The notes below the pieces were generated by a model. It did not search any database. It saw nothing but the letters and a program-made list of their open reading frames with translations, and was not told where the DNA came from. Source: Ailanthus altissimus (taxonomy: Eukaryota; Streptophyta; Magnoliopsida; Sapindales; Simaroubaceae). Taken from it: a stretch of DNA of 64,000 nucleotides. Positions 24,991 through 37,147 of the stretch are shown here, piece by piece (position 1 is the stretch's first letter; every line of letters begins with the position of its first letter). The stretch spans positions 28,184,001-28,248,000 of the forward strand of contig OX327700.1 of NCBI GenBank assembly GCA_946807835.1. Reading direction: 5' to 3'. The position numbers were made by a program, and so were the translations under genes.

Positions 24991-27900
24991 GAGTAAGAGG
25001 TCTTATCATTTGTTTTGCAAAACTTTTTTCCTCCCTTCTTTAGTTTTGTTTGTGGTTATTAACCAGGAAAGGCAAAATACATTTGGGGATGGGATTTTGT
25101 GGGATCCGGCTCCGAATGTAGAGTGGGCATGAAAATTTTTTATTCTTTCACTTATTAATGAAATGAGGATGAATTAAGCCTCTATTTTTTTGTCCTGCGT
25201 TTCATGTTATATGAATGTATTGAATGTAATTTTTAGTATATTTTTACACATTATATAATTTATTAATATTGATAATATTGATAAGGTAGAATCTAGATCC
25301 CCACAAACATTAACTACTAATAATATGTGAGTGCTTAACCAAATGACAAGTTGTACACTTTGTTAATCTTATAAAATTATAGTTAGGATTTGAATGCTCA
25401 ACCAAATGATAAATTGTACACTTTATGTAATTATACGGTTTGAATTCTAACGAATATTAGTAAGATCAAATAAATTATTTTTTTATTGACAAGGGATCAA
25501 AAAGTTGTATAATAAGATCCATTTATTTTATGGTCCAAGTCTAATTAAGTATTGTATTTAATTTAGTGGTTTGATATTATAAGAATTTTGCTTTATTAAA
25601 TTTTTTACCTTTTTAACATTAGGTTTGCAGTAACATTTTTCAGCCTATATAAGATTTGTTTTTTTTATTGTAATGATCAATTATTCGTTCAACACATAAT
25701 ACAATACAAATTTTTTCTCTCAATTTAGTAATTTTTTTTTCAATTTTTGCTTTCAACCTAAAATTTCATCCTTACTTGTTATTTCACAGCTCAAATTTAG
25801 CTTAAACTTTATTCATTGCCAATCAAATTCGGTCTAACCTTATTTAGTGAATCTCTGACCTCAATTTCTCGCAATATTAAAACTCACATTGGTCTAACAA
25901 GGCATTAAACATATACGGATGCCTTCATTAAATTTTTAGCACGAACACATATTTCTTTCCTTTTATTATAAGGTCCACATTCTCTTAAACGAGATTTATC
26001 TCCAAATATATTTTTATAGTTATATTCAAATATTTTATCGATGCTTATTGGTTATAATACCAATATTTTAAAAAACTCATTTTTTAAGAAAACGAGTACT
26101 TTCAAATACACAAAACTAATATAATATTGGAAAATATATACAAATAGATCATTTAAAAAAGTTATAATTTTTTATAGCAAAAATTTATTTGGCTAATCTT
26201 TATTAGCCAAGAAGATAATAAAATGATGAAATTGCCCTTGTTAATAATATAATTAAAAAAATTTGTTATTTGAGCCACAAAATCATCAAAAAAACAAAAA
26301 TTATATTGTCTGAATAAGATCTGAAAGAAATACTTTACAGATAAGAATAAGCAATTTTGTGAATCAATTTATAAAAAAGTTATAATTGCATGACTATTTC
26401 TTGTATTTGTTATTGTTTTGTATGTATAATGAGAGTGAATAATGTATTTTAATTTTTTTTGTTTAGTTTATAAAAATATAAGTATGAAAATATAACGATA
26501 GTGTATTATGATGAAACGAAAAAAAATAAAGTGTCTCGGCGAGAAAATTTGGTGAATTGGGAGAAAAGAACAAAATCAGAATGAAGAAAAAAAATCCAAA
26601 ATACCTTTTGCAGTACAATCTCTCTTCGCACCTTGCGCGAGGCATGAGGTATTATGGATTTTTTCTTCTTCTTCGTTTTTGATTTTATTCTTTTTGTCAA
26701 TTTTTTTAATTTTTACTTTTCAACCGATCATTTTAGTTTTCAATCTTCAAAATATCAATACTCAAACACTCAATTTACTTGTTTTTAAACTTAAAATTTT
26801 TAAAATATTGTTTGAGTGAATTTTAGAGAAAAATAATGAGAGAGAAGCAAAATATACTTTAAGATAAAATGGTTCGAATTTAAACTATATAATTATTAGA
26901 GATTGTATTTTAATTTTATGGTAATAAAAATATATGAATTCAAAATAAGAGTGATTTATGGACATTTCCCTATAACATTTGTTGTAATTTTAACTTAGAG
27001 AGAAATCACAGGAACATTAACAAGGGCATATAAGGAAAAGTTGTAGGGGGAATATGGCCATCAACTAAGAAAAGCTTCTGTGGCTTTTCATAGTGATGAT
27101 GAAGTGGAAGATGAGGATCCGAGGAAGCACTTTTGTTTTGGTGGATGGCAACAACAGTGTGTATGAACAAGTCCATACCTAATCGATTGTTGTGTTCTAC
27201 CTTTTTCCTCGATCCACAAGCTCCCCCTCTTGTCATCACTCAATTTCAGTCCAAGCTTTTTACTTCCAGGGTCCACATTTTTCGGGCTTTGAGAAACCTG
27301 TTGAACCTAGAGCTTTCAATATATCTTCATTATTCACCTCTTGTAATAAAAGATTATGTAAAGTTTTGACCAATTATAGGGAAGGGTCAAACTCTTTTAA
27401 GTAAATTTGGTATCAAGTCATGTTGGATGTAAGCTCGGTGGATAGCTTTTTAAGTGGGGTCTTGATAAAATGAAATGAGATAAAATGCGTAAAAAAAAAG
27501 CTGGACTCCTACTCATATTATAGCAATCAAAAGTCCCCACATATGGAAGACATGATGAGAATATCTCCTCGCTTTTTCCAGCAGGTAATTGTTGCTTTAT
27601 TTTGTCAAACAAAACAGAAATTTCTGGCAAAAGGAAGCCAGCCCAAGATAGAGGATTTGGATTCAGGCACATGAACCAGTGGCTGCCCTAAAATGAGCTG
27701 GATTTGAACTTCTATTTACTATTATCAGCTTGTAGCCCGAATGATGTTATGTCTAAGTGAAGTTAAAATACACTGCGTCGGGCGGCAGCTTTGTTCGACT
27801 CGTCTCTTCTCTGTTTACTTCGCCCAACTCAGGCCACCATAGGAACCAGATTTGGGTCGAGTGCGTTGTTCGTTATTTCATGGGTTTTAATTATCTTAGC

Positions 27901-28773
27901 CGAAGTCTCTCATTCTCAATATTTTAGCTAAACTTCTTCAAATATATATATATATATATATTATAGCTAAAGAGGGGATTATGTTGATAAAAATACTCCC
28001 ATAGTCCCAACAACTTTATGTATAATATACAAATTCATTCTAAAACAAAAGCTAACAAGCAAATAATTTTGTGTATTTAAAAAAAGAAAATACTTGAAAA
28101 ATTAGTTGTCTATAAAGATATTTATAGATTGGATATTTGAAAGAAAAAAATAAAGTAAGTTTCTCATTTTGTTTGCATCATTTTAAAATTCATAATTTAT
28201 TATTTGCTTATGAGTTTTTTTTATAGTGTTTATTTGAATGATATATGATGCAAAACATTATTTACATGTAATGTAGTATATTAGACTTGATGGAATTTTA
28301 ATTTTGTGAGTTTTACTTTTGAACAAGATAAAAGATAATAATTTCGCTCAAGTATAGATTGTGCTTGACAGTGCATTTTTAAGTGCTTTTGTCAAGCACC
28401 TAAAAGTTGTGCTCGATAAAAGCACTTTTTCTAGCTAATTTGCATAATTTTTTTTATAAAAAATTTAAACATCATAAAATTAAATATATTTAAATTTTCT
28501 TTTTATAATTATCTTACTTATAAAATTTATTTTCCTTTTAGATAAAATAAAACAAATTTTATTTATACTTTGTTTTAGTAAAAAATGAGAGAGTTCACAC
28601 GAATGTATTGAAAATTATAAAAGCAGAGAGAACTTGGGTATTATAGTTTATTCAAATAATACATATGAAAAAAATTTGTGATGAGGTATGTGATATTCTT
28701 GGAGTTAACTCAATTGAGTTTGTATTGCAGATGAAAACATATTTAACCACTGTACATAAAAAACAATAGAAAT
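24991..28773. other. AT-rich intergenic DNA, no gene supported
   Basis: Several short frames (27006-27404 on both strands, 27418-27672 minus) show no resemblance to a family I know and have no splice partners. A TA microsatellite lies at about 27943-27962. A hairpin-forming stretch with GTGCTTGAC and GTCAAGCAC arms is at about 28361-28400 and may be the edge of a small inverted-repeat element. Confidence 0.4.
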
Positions 28774-30070
28774 GTGAAGTTTTTATTAGGCGTGAATAAA
28801 GGTCATGTGACCAAAGACAAAGTTTTTACTATTTTATGCATTACAGTAAATGGTAAAGTTTCTACACATCATCCAAAAAGTGCATATAAAACTAACTTGT
28901 GGATTGTGCGGTCATTTAAACAATATTACTTCACCCCTCGGGTTACAATGAAGATCTGAGTTGTAACTATTATAATAGTAAATTCGATTGTGATGATCTT
29001 TACAAAAATAAAGATAAAAATAATAAAAGTGACGCTGATGATGGTGCCAATAATGACGTGGCAAACAAGTTAGATGATATTATGGAGGAGGAAGAGAATG
29101 TCAATAACAAAGATGATTTGAAAAGGAAGGGGTATACTCTCACCCAAATGTCACTCCTTTGTCCCATCATGTTAAAAATTCACTTAAGTTTTTGTCTTTA
29201 ATTCCACCATCGAATTCTATGCCTTTATTAGCATTATTGAAAATTAGTTCTAGAAAAATTTTGTTAAAAAATTATACTATTTAAAAGAAGGTTTACATCT
29301 TCAATTGAAAGTCCTTGTACTTAAGAGGAATTAGCAACTTAAGGTGTTGAGGTCGATAAAAAGATTGTTATGAATTAATATGTACTAATAAGAGATGTAA
29401 ATGGCACATTTATACAATGACAATAGAGAAGCAAAATTCATTTCGTAGTTAGAAGATTTGACGCAACCTACACTTGTTCTTTAGATTAACTAGAGCATGG
29501 CCAATGTCAAGCAAGTAGTCGAATTATTGTAGAGCATATTAAAAAAAAATTCTATAATTTTAAGAGAAATTACAAGCCAAAAAGATATTCAAGTCATCAT
29601 TATGTGTAAATTTAGTGTGTTCATTTCATATCCACAAGCATGAAGAGCCAAATAAATTGTTTAGATTGTTGGCAGGTCTCTTAAGGATTCTTTTCAATTA
29701 TTTTTATTACGTTATAAAGTGTTGGAGAGTAAGAATTTTGGTAGGGTGACTCATATACGAAATGATGCAAGTAATTATTTTTTGTAATTTTTATGGCACT
29801 CGAGGTGTGCATTCTTAATTTTCAACCATTCATAAAATTTGTGATAGTTGTCAATGGCACATTTTAAAATGTGTATATATTGGTACATTATTTGTTATTA
29901 TTTGCCAAAATGAAAATAATCAAATATTTTTGCTAGCATTTAAGCTTATGGATTCTAGGAATAATACATTGTTGGAGTAGTTTTTCTACTCCAACAAATA
30001 TTAAGAAGGCTCTTCATATTATGTTTTTGGATTCATTACATAGTGTATGTGCACATCATGATACAAAAAC
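28774..30070 (+). pseudogene. Decayed MULE (MuDR-type) transposase
   Basis: Fragments in shifting frames, broken by stops, follow the order of a plant Mutator-like transposase. A MuDR-type N-terminal block appears near 29390-29450 (RCKWHIYT, zinc-binding-like, then an HTC-like site). Next come residues like IIVEHIKKKF and YKPK, then the catalytic-domain start at about 29840-29975, IVVNGTF...GTLFVIICQNENNQIFLLAFKLMDS, which corresponds to the D of the family VDGTF motif. Here the D is N. A later piece, IMFLDSLHSVCAHH (about 30012-30060), matches the region after the second conserved acidic site; sequence between it and the preceding block is missing. The 28774-28959 ORF may be the extreme N terminus, which is less certain. 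No terminal inverted repeats could be placed. Confidence 0.7.
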
Positions 30071-31229
30071 TTAAACTTTAGATTTTAGATATTTGTATAG
30101 AAATAAAAAGACTTTATAATTACATATTGGGTTGCAACAAAGACATCGTCCAAGTGAATAATCAACTTGAAAAATTGTAGAGATTGCATCACGAGGCTAT
30201 AAAATATTTAGAGAATGAGGTTGATTGTTGAAGATGGGCCCAATCCCAATTTATTAATTAAAGATATAATATCATGACACCAATATTGTAGTGTGCATTA
30301 ATGTTATCCTTAATAGAGTATGCACCTTTTCAAGGAAACAGAAATAACATTAGAGATTGTTGGATGCTAGCACAAGTTTAACAGGATTCTGTCAACCCTT
30401 TAAATTTTCTAAGTTTGCCAATCTCATATCTAATGATTGTGCCTTATTGGTTAATCTATTCTCTAAGATTGGCCGAGAATTAATCTTGTTCATTGAACGT
30501 TTCTTCAATATAAACATCTTGTCAGCAAAACTCCGCAAACAAACCAATCTTCAATGATTTAATTATTTTATGATCTCATCTTATATGACCTTTTCATAGT
30601 GTTCAAATGCCTTTGACCACTCCACAATGGATAACACCTAGACATAAAAAAATGATTAATTTATTGAACAACAAACGTTATTAATATTTACATGTCAATG
30701 AATTTAACAATAAATTACATTGTTTATGTATAAAGCCTCAACTCCATCTGTCATAGATGAGGTCTTTCTGTTATTTATGTTATTTGGTTCAAGATCGACA
30801 TTATCCCCATCATTATTATCAATGCCATTATTCATATGAAGGGTGCCCGAGTGCAATCCTATAGACAAGTGAGTATGTTGAAGTTGCCCCACAAACGTCT
30901 CTCCATTTTTTGTTGCGGTAGGAGTCAATACTTTGGATGGGTTTAACTGCATAACAAATAAACTAATTTTTGCCCAAATAAATTAATAAAAATAATGTAA
31001 ATAAATATGGTTGCTTAAATAACTAAGACAAGTAATCACAGACTCACCTCAGTTTCTTAAAAGAAGTTATTACAAATCGTGTTGCTTGAAATCTTTTTCT
31101 TTTATCATTTTAGAATGCATGGAATTTTGTTGGGGTTAGTCATCCAAACTTCACAAAAAAGAGAGAAATTGAATCAAAAATCCAAATCTTACAAAATGAA
31201 ATGAAATGAAAGTCAACATACTCGTAACA
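30071..31229. other. Decayed DNA between the MULE and DUF1985 relics
   Basis: An open frame at 30704-30952 on the minus strand (82 residues, with an acidic, asparagine-rich IDNNDGDNVDLEPNN stretch) could be a linker exon of the DUF1985/Ulp1-type gene next to it, but no motif proves this. The frame at 30357-30557 on the plus strand has no recognisable match. Confidence 0.35.
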
Positions 31230-31800
31230 AAGTAGATATTTAAAAACAATAATTGCTAAATATAGTATAATATTTAGTACCTGAAACGTACCAATGAGCC
31301 GATTTAAATTATATTTCTCCTCATATCGATTAATTTTTTTCTAACTTCTTTGTTTAAAATCTTTTGGGTTAGTTGACTAATGCCTTTTGAAGAGAATGCA
31401 ACAAAAACTCATATGCTATATTACCCTAAGGATAATTGTTAAAATTATTCAAATGGTCAACTAATTAAAGTATAAAATGGTGCATGTATCTATGAGAGGT
31501 CGTCCCCAGCAACGCTTATTTGATGAAGTAGTAAAACGCCAACTTAACTGCATCCTCGTCATTAGTCTGGTTAAAATCTAATCTCAAGAAATGATTATCC
31601 AATTAACACATGTCCTTGTCCACAAACATATTTATCCTTTAGGTGGTTGCACAATATTTTTTCTTTTTCTTAACATGATCTCTTTCGTGTTCTCTCCAAA
31701 ATTTAAACTTGTCACTTTATCTTTGAGGTGGTTGCACATTATTTTTTCTTTTTCTTAACATGATCTCTTTCTTTCTCTCTCCAAAATTCAAACACATCAC
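31230..31800 (-). pseudogene. DUF1985 / Ulp1-protease-like relic, transposon-associated
   Basis: Reading the minus strand, one frame at about 31390-31585 gives RLDFNQTNDEDAVKLAFYYF, a stop, ALLGTTSHRYMHHFIL, a stop, LVDHLNNFNNYP, a stop, GNIAYEFLLHSLQKAL. This matches, in order, the DUF1985 domain of plant Ulp1-type proteins (DEDAVKLA, a leucine-rich middle, D-L-x-x-F-x-x-YPWG, then a SL-x-x-AL region). The tryptophan of YPWG is a stop here. Such DUF1985-Ulp1 genes travel inside Mutator-like elements, so with the transposase relic 1.2 kb away this looks like one dead element. The protease catalytic domain was not found. Confidence 0.65.
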
Positions 31801-31805
31801 CAAAT
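31641..31805. repeat. 84-bp tandem duplication
   Basis: The block beginning 'aggtggttgcacaatatttt' at 31641 is repeated from 31725 with about 90 per cent identity by eye. It lies at the upstream (minus-strand) edge of the DUF1985 relic, so it duplicates that gene's former coding sequence. Confidence 0.85.
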
Positions 31806-32629
31806 CAAACTTTATACGAAAAAAAATTATATTCGTAGATTGGATAATAGAAACTACATCTCATGAAAAAATTCTTTAATATGCACCTCTCATATAAGAG
31901 TGTTGTGTACCAATTGTGCGGTAAATGTTAAGGGTAGTATATCTCAAAATTTATCCATTCATGTTTTTTCAAATATTATGTCTAATCTTACATTAACTTC
32001 TGCCTTATTCTATCGAGTGCTCATAACATGCTACACAACGTTATTTAGCCTGAAAACGATTCTTCCCTTTAATTTTAAACTTTTTAAATGCCTAATGCCT
32101 GTTATAAGAGACCATGATATATACATATAAAAAAAAGTAGTTACATTAATTTTAGAATAAATTTTATAAATAATAATTAAATAAAAATAAAATAAAATAA
32201 AATAAATTACAATACTTAAAAAAAATGAAAATGCATATATTTTTAAAAAGCATAAACAAAATTTTAAAAAATATGAAAAACAAAAATTGGCACTAAGGGT
32301 GCTTAAATAAATTTGTCGACAATTTTTAACAGACAAGTGGGTGCTTTACAATACCCACACACACACAAGTTAGCATACGTAGCTGTAGAGCAGTCACATA
32401 GGGGCGCACGCACCCATGCTATGGTGCTCAATAGTTTTTGTCAAGTCTTTCGACTAAAAATTCTTTTTCCAACTTTCTCTTTTTATTTTCTTTAAAAACT
32501 TTCAATTATATTTATTAAGCTTCTCAAACACATTATAAATGTTTTCATCAACAAAAATAGGACATTATAATTTTATATTAATTAAAAAATATTATTAAGA
32601 AATTTTGGCCTATATTATTTCGCTCAATA
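31806..32629. other. Intergenic DNA, no gene seen
   Basis: AT-rich sequence with short chance frames. A CACACACACA run is at about 32360-32369. Nothing codes convincingly. Confidence 0.4.
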
Positions 32630-33447
32630 AAATTATTAAAATTTAGTGGTTCAACAATTTTATTTAAGTAAGAATTATGAAGAATATAAAAAAGAAGAGT
32701 CACAAGAAATTTAGAATGTGTGAGACACGCATGAGAAAATTTAAGACGTGTAGAACACGAAGAGAAAAGCGAAACGAGACTTAAAGACGCAAAGAAATGG
32801 AGAAAAAATGCAAGGGCCCAGGGTCAGACGTCGGGTGCCTAGAATAGCAAGCTAGTACCGTGGTGCCAAGTCTTTGCCGATGTGGCACCAGAGCAAACAG
32901 AATCAGTTTTGGACTTCCGAAACAAGTGGACTCTTACTCCAATAAGAATTAGGGTTAGTAGATATGAAATAACCCCTATATAAATAATTGTAAACTCTTT
33001 AGGTTGAAATTAAGCATTAAGAGAGACTCTAAAAGAGGAAAGAACTAGGTAAACACTAAGTGCTTGTATACACTAGGGTGGAACCATTGTTTGGGTGTAA
33101 CCATTGTTTGGGTGTAACCATTGTTTGAGTGTTTATTGTTCATGTGAGAGTAAATGTACACTAAATATTAGATTTTTTTGATGATTCTTCTTTGAGTTTT
33201 TTTGTAAATTCTCTAGGAGTTAATAAGAGAGGTTAAGATCCTTGAATCCACTGTGGACTAGGCAATTTGACAGAACCACGTAAGTGATTGTGTTGTATTC
33301 TTTATTATCTGCTTTGAATTTTTGCTATTTTTGCTTGATATCTATGTTATTCCATTGCGCAAAGAGGTAAGGGTTCAAGGTTAAACTTGATTAGGGTTCT
33401 TTGCTTTAATCTAATCTCACGGGGAGAAGGACGATTCCACCAACAAA

Positions 33448-33460
33448 TTGGTATCAGAGC
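33448..33460 (+). other. Primer-binding site of copia element
   Basis: TTGGTATCAGAGC starts two bases after the LTR end. This sequence is the usual plant Ty1/copia priming site, complementary to the 3' end of initiator methionine tRNA, and it fixes the 5' LTR boundary and the plus orientation. Confidence 0.9.
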
Positions 33461-33495
33461 AAGGTTCGATAATATACATCAGTGGTATTTTAACT

Positions 33496-34660
33496 ATGGC
33501 TACAATCAAGTAAAAAATAGAGAAGTTCAATGGGATGAATGACTTTAATCTTTGGAGGAAGAAGGTTAGGGCTCTACTAGTGAAGGAAGTGCTAGACTTA
33601 TCCTTGGAGGAAGTTAGTTCCTTAACTAGCGAAAAGACGACAACCTCAAAGTCTCGACAGAAATATTGGGACATGATTCAGAAAAAAGGCTCACAACACC
33701 ATAATCTTAGCATTGAGCAACGAAGTATTAAGGGAAGTTGATGATTAAGAAACCGCTTTGGGGTTATGGAAGAGACTCGAGGCATTATACATGAAAAAAT
33801 ATCTTGTAAATAGACTTCTTGTGAAGAAGAAACTGCATCAGTTAACTATGCATGATGGATCTTCATTGAGAGCCCACATTGACGAGTTCAATAAGGTTAT
33901 TATAAATCTTGAGCAATTGGACATTAAGACTGAGGATGAAAATAAGGCTATAATCCTATTAAGTTTGTTGCCGAAGAGTTATGAGAGCTTTGTGAATACG
34001 CTGCTGTATGGTAAGGAGTCCTTAACAATGGATGACAGCAATGCATCATTGAACTCAAAAGAATTGACAAAGAGATCTGAATTCAAAAGTGGAGCAGTGT
34101 TGCTTACACAAGGGAAGAAGAGCAACCAATCGAGGAGGAGATCCAAGAAATATTTTTTTTTTTGTAATAAGGAATGACTCTTTATGAACTATTGTCCTAG
34201 ATCAAAAAGCGAAAGAAAGTATGTTGTAATTGGTACTCTTGGGAAAGATACCAAAGTTGTAAACATGTTGGTAGCCTTAAGAAAAAAATACGCTGGAAAA
34301 TAGATACTAGATCCGAGGTATAGTGTCCATATGTGTCCAAACAGATCATTGTTTACTAACGACAAAGCTAAGAGAGGTAAACCTCTAATGAGGAATGACA
34401 TAACTTGTTAGATCATGAGAGTTGGTGATATAAGACTGATGTTGCAAGGTGGAGAAATTAGGGATTTACATGGTGTAAGGCATGTTCCTAATCTGAGAAG
34501 GAACTTGATATCCTTAAGCAAGCTAAATGATGAGGGGTATTTGGTTAGAGCGAAAAAAAGAAAACTAAGGGTAGAGAAAGAATCTATAAGGTTTGAGGGT
34601 GAGAAGCATAATGGGGGGCACTATGTGCTTAAGGGGATGGTTATGAGTAGCCTAACGTGA
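33496..34660 (+). pseudogene. Copia gag with start of pol, broken
   Basis: The first ATG is at 33496 and its sixth codon is a stop (33511-33513). The frame then reads KIEKFNGMNDFNLWRKKVRALL, the typical gag N terminus. A frameshift lies between about 33741 and 33758. The gag body (UBN2-type) follows, with SLRAHIDEFNKVI and LLSLLPKSYESFV. A damaged zinc knuckle at about 34163-34200 has lost its regular C-x2-C-x4-H-x4-C form. The protease-like piece ILDPRYSVHMCPNRSLF has lost the catalytic D-S/T-G pattern. The last part, EIRDLHGVRHVPNLRRNLISL, is the GAG-pre-integrase region. The sequence stops at 34660, with no integrase core or reverse transcriptase. Confidence 0.85.
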
Positions 34661-34907
34661 GGTGTTGGGATAATGCAGACCACTAGGCGACATCCAAACT
34701 GTGCTCACCAAAGTGATGAGGGTTAAAAAGAAGTGCAACGCATCCATACCATATACAAGGTGCATGAATATCTTTAGAGACCAAAGTCACTAGCACGAGA
34801 AAAGTTCAGTGTTGGTAAAGACTTAACTGGACTCAACTCTAGGTGATAGAGTATTAGTGTGCATCAGATCCAGAAGCATTTTTATTTGGAGATTTTGAAT
34901 CAATAAA

Positions 34908-35064
34908 GAGTTTATTGGAGATTTGGTTATTAAACAATTTTATTTGGGCAAAAATATAAAATAATATAAAAAAAGAGAGTCACAAAAAGTTTAGAACGTA
35001 TAAGATACGTATGAGAAAATTTATAACGTGTGGGACACGAAGAAGAAAGCGAAACAGAACTTGA
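34908..35064 (+). repeat. Truncated 3' LTR of the copia element
   Basis: The stretch 'aaacaattttatttgggcaa' through 'gaagaagaaagcgaaacaga' matches the first 140 or so bases of the 5' LTR (32650-32780) and then ends abruptly in unrelated sequence. The homology break marks a deletion of the rest of the LTR. Confidence 0.8.
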
Positions 35065-36583
35065 TAATTATTATTATTTAGCTAAAATAATGATAAAGGA
35101 AGAGGGTTGGTTGAAATAATTAAAGCATAAAAAATAGCTATTATAAATTAAAACCCTTATTTTATTCAAAACAAAAAAAACTACAATTAGTTTAACTTAA
35201 ATGTATATTGAACTAGAATTAGGTCAGCTGAAATGTATATTGAACTGGACTTAGTTAACTGAAATCTATATTATCACCATTAAATATTCTTGATTGATGA
35301 TGCTTATTGCTCACAGAGTACAGATGGGTCTTTCATGGCCTCTCAAGATTTGTCTCGTTTCCCATGCTTTGACTCATAAATCTCATGCTTTGCAATGAGA
35401 TGCAACTTCAGGAAAGTAGATCCACGATTTCTGAATGTCTATACAAAAGCTACCTTTCATGACTCATTCCTATACAAGTGCAGGTATTACTCAAATAATT
35501 CTCAGCAAAAGTTATTCATTGTTTTCAAAAATTATCAAATCTCCAAACGTCATGCATTGAATTCATTCTCAAACTGACTGAATTCACTTCTAATTAAATT
35601 TTTTTGGTTAATTGAAAACAAAGATGGTGAAATATACCATATCCAACAGTCTACCTACTCTTCAAGATTCTGCCCTTAATTCATTGATAGCAGAAAAGTT
35701 AGTTACATAGAACTGATAGTTGGGCAAATATTATCCTTTTGCTAGCTCCAATAATACTGACATCATCTTTTAGGCCAATGAGGGCTTTAATTTATAGAAA
35801 GTATAGACAGGAAAGCAGCAAAAGCACTTTCAACTCTACCAAGGAATTGGTTGGGGAAAAAGCTATCTTGAAGTTACAAAACATCATAATTTAATTACTG
35901 AGATGATAATAATTCCGGTCATATGAGGGGAATATCCCCCTCTTGGGTTTGCACAAGCCACGGTTAAAATTTCGAAGAAGCATGTTTTGCTTCTCTTGGG
36001 AAAGTCAAATGAAATGTAATACACAATTACCCCATTTCTTAAACCAAAGTCAATGTGCAATGATCAGTGCTTTTTTTTTTTTGATTCCATAGAGAAAGAG
36101 ACCTCCATTTTCAATCACTTTTGATTTTATATATGAGACTCCAAAAAGTCCATCTTTGAGAAACAAAACACAGTTGATATGGGTTGAAGTATAAAGTGAA
36201 AGAATCCTATACATATATATGTACTTATGTTTAGTATGAGCTGAGCTGTACTTTAGTTTTGATCTTTTGCTCTGAATTTACAGATTCAGATCTAATTAAT
36301 ATGGCTCATGGCCAGAGAACTAAGACAACACAAAAAGAAACAATACCCTAAAAAATTCTCGAACAGTGAAAGAAATTAAAAAGGAAAGAGAAAATTGAGG
36401 GAATAATAAGAACTATATGTGACAATGAAGAAGGTTTAGCATTAATGAAACACTGCCATTGTCATACACAGCATGCCTTTTCAATTATGTGGTAATGATC
36501 TCCACGCATTCTAAAGACAGAAAGAAGATTAGGGAAGGAGATAATTAATTTCTTCTGATGAAGATAGAACATGGTATACCATT
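35065..36583. other. Intergenic DNA, no gene seen
   Basis: Between the truncated LTR and the SMR gene no coding region is supported. A short imperfect direct repeat of about 31-33 bases (words 'aatgtatattgaact') lies at 35196-35275. The part next to 36583 probably includes the 3' untranslated region of the SMR gene. Confidence 0.4.
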
Positions 36584-37147
36584 TCATTTTGTACCGGCAG
36601 TTTCTTGTCTAACTTTCTTAATCTTATTACCAAGATCCGCAAGAAGAGCTGGAGGAAACAAGGCTTCAATCTCGTTTGACAGATCATGGAGAATTCTCCG
36701 TTGATGTGGCAGCACTTTTCGTTTTGTTGACGGACGTGTTTTAGGCTTTCTTGGTGCAGCTGGACATTGAAGGACCATTGGAATTTTGTGATCCAAAGAG
36801 GTTGGAGTCTTGAACCCACCATCACTGTTATCTTCTTCTTCTTTCTCCTCAACCTTGAATTCTCCCAAAGAAGGCAATTTTATCTTCAGAATCTTGAATT
36901 TATTATCTTCTTCTTCTCTCTCTTCTTCTTTATCTTCATCATCATGCTGTATATGATGATCTTCATCGTCTTCTCGTTTCTCATAAAGCTGATGATCATC
37001 ACCTTCACTTTCTAGCAAAGGTGCAATTTCACACTCATTATCATCTTCTTGATCGAATTCTAACGTTGGTCTTGCAGCTGCCAAGAAATTTATTTCCAAT
37101 AGATCTTTCTCTGCGGAGAGAAACATCTCTGAATTGGACACGCCCAT
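36584..37147 (-). CDS. SIAMESE-RELATED (SMR) type CDK inhibitor
   Basis: An intronless gene encodes 187 residues, starting at the second in-frame region ATG (MGVSNSEMFLSAEKDLLE). The longer frame (from 37195) adds 16 hydrophobic residues with no family resemblance, so the later start is preferred. The SMR signature lies at residues about 110-136: GGFKTPTSLDHKIP followed by CPAAPRKPK, with a TP site for CDK phosphorylation and a KRK basic patch just after. The C terminus LSNEIEALFPPALLADLG with KIKKVR resembles longer SMR proteins. Family members bind CDK-cyclin complexes in the nucleus, restrain mitosis and promote endoreduplication, often under stress or developmental control. The middle (about 34-107) is very rich in D and E with a short KILKIKLPSLGEFKV core, longer than in the small SMRs. 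Which Arabidopsis SMR is its ortholog cannot be decided by eye. Confidence 0.9.
   Translation of the reverse strand: MGVSNSEMFLSAEKDLLEINFLAAARPTLEFDQEDDNECEIAPLLESEGDDHQLYEKREDDEDHHIQHDDEDKEEEREEEDNKFKILKIKLPSLGEFKVEEKEEEDNSDGGFKTPTSLDHKIPMVLQCPAAPRKPKTRPSTKRKVLPHQRRILHDLSNEIEALFPPALLADLGNKIKKVRQETAGTK

Larger units (their letters stand above)
32630..35064 (+). mobile_element. Internally deleted Ty1/copia retrotransposon
   Basis: The 5' LTR spans about 32630-33445 (TATATAAA at 32977-32984, ending CACCAACA), followed by a primer-binding site at 33448-33460. A gag-pol relic (33496-34660) comes next. After it is a short stretch that looks like the element's 3' internal end. A piece of about 155 bases (34908-35064) then repeats the start of the LTR. 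Most of pol (integrase core, reverse transcriptase, RNase H) is missing, so the element cannot move by itself. The same LTR family occurs as a solo LTR at 9401-10248. The left LTR boundary is set by alignment to that copy and may be off by some bases. Confidence 0.82.

Noticed and set aside
27006..27672. Several frames of 62-84 residues on both strands
   Set aside because: No family resemblance, no splice partners and overlapping frames on both strands suggest chance. A small non-coding transcript cannot be excluded.
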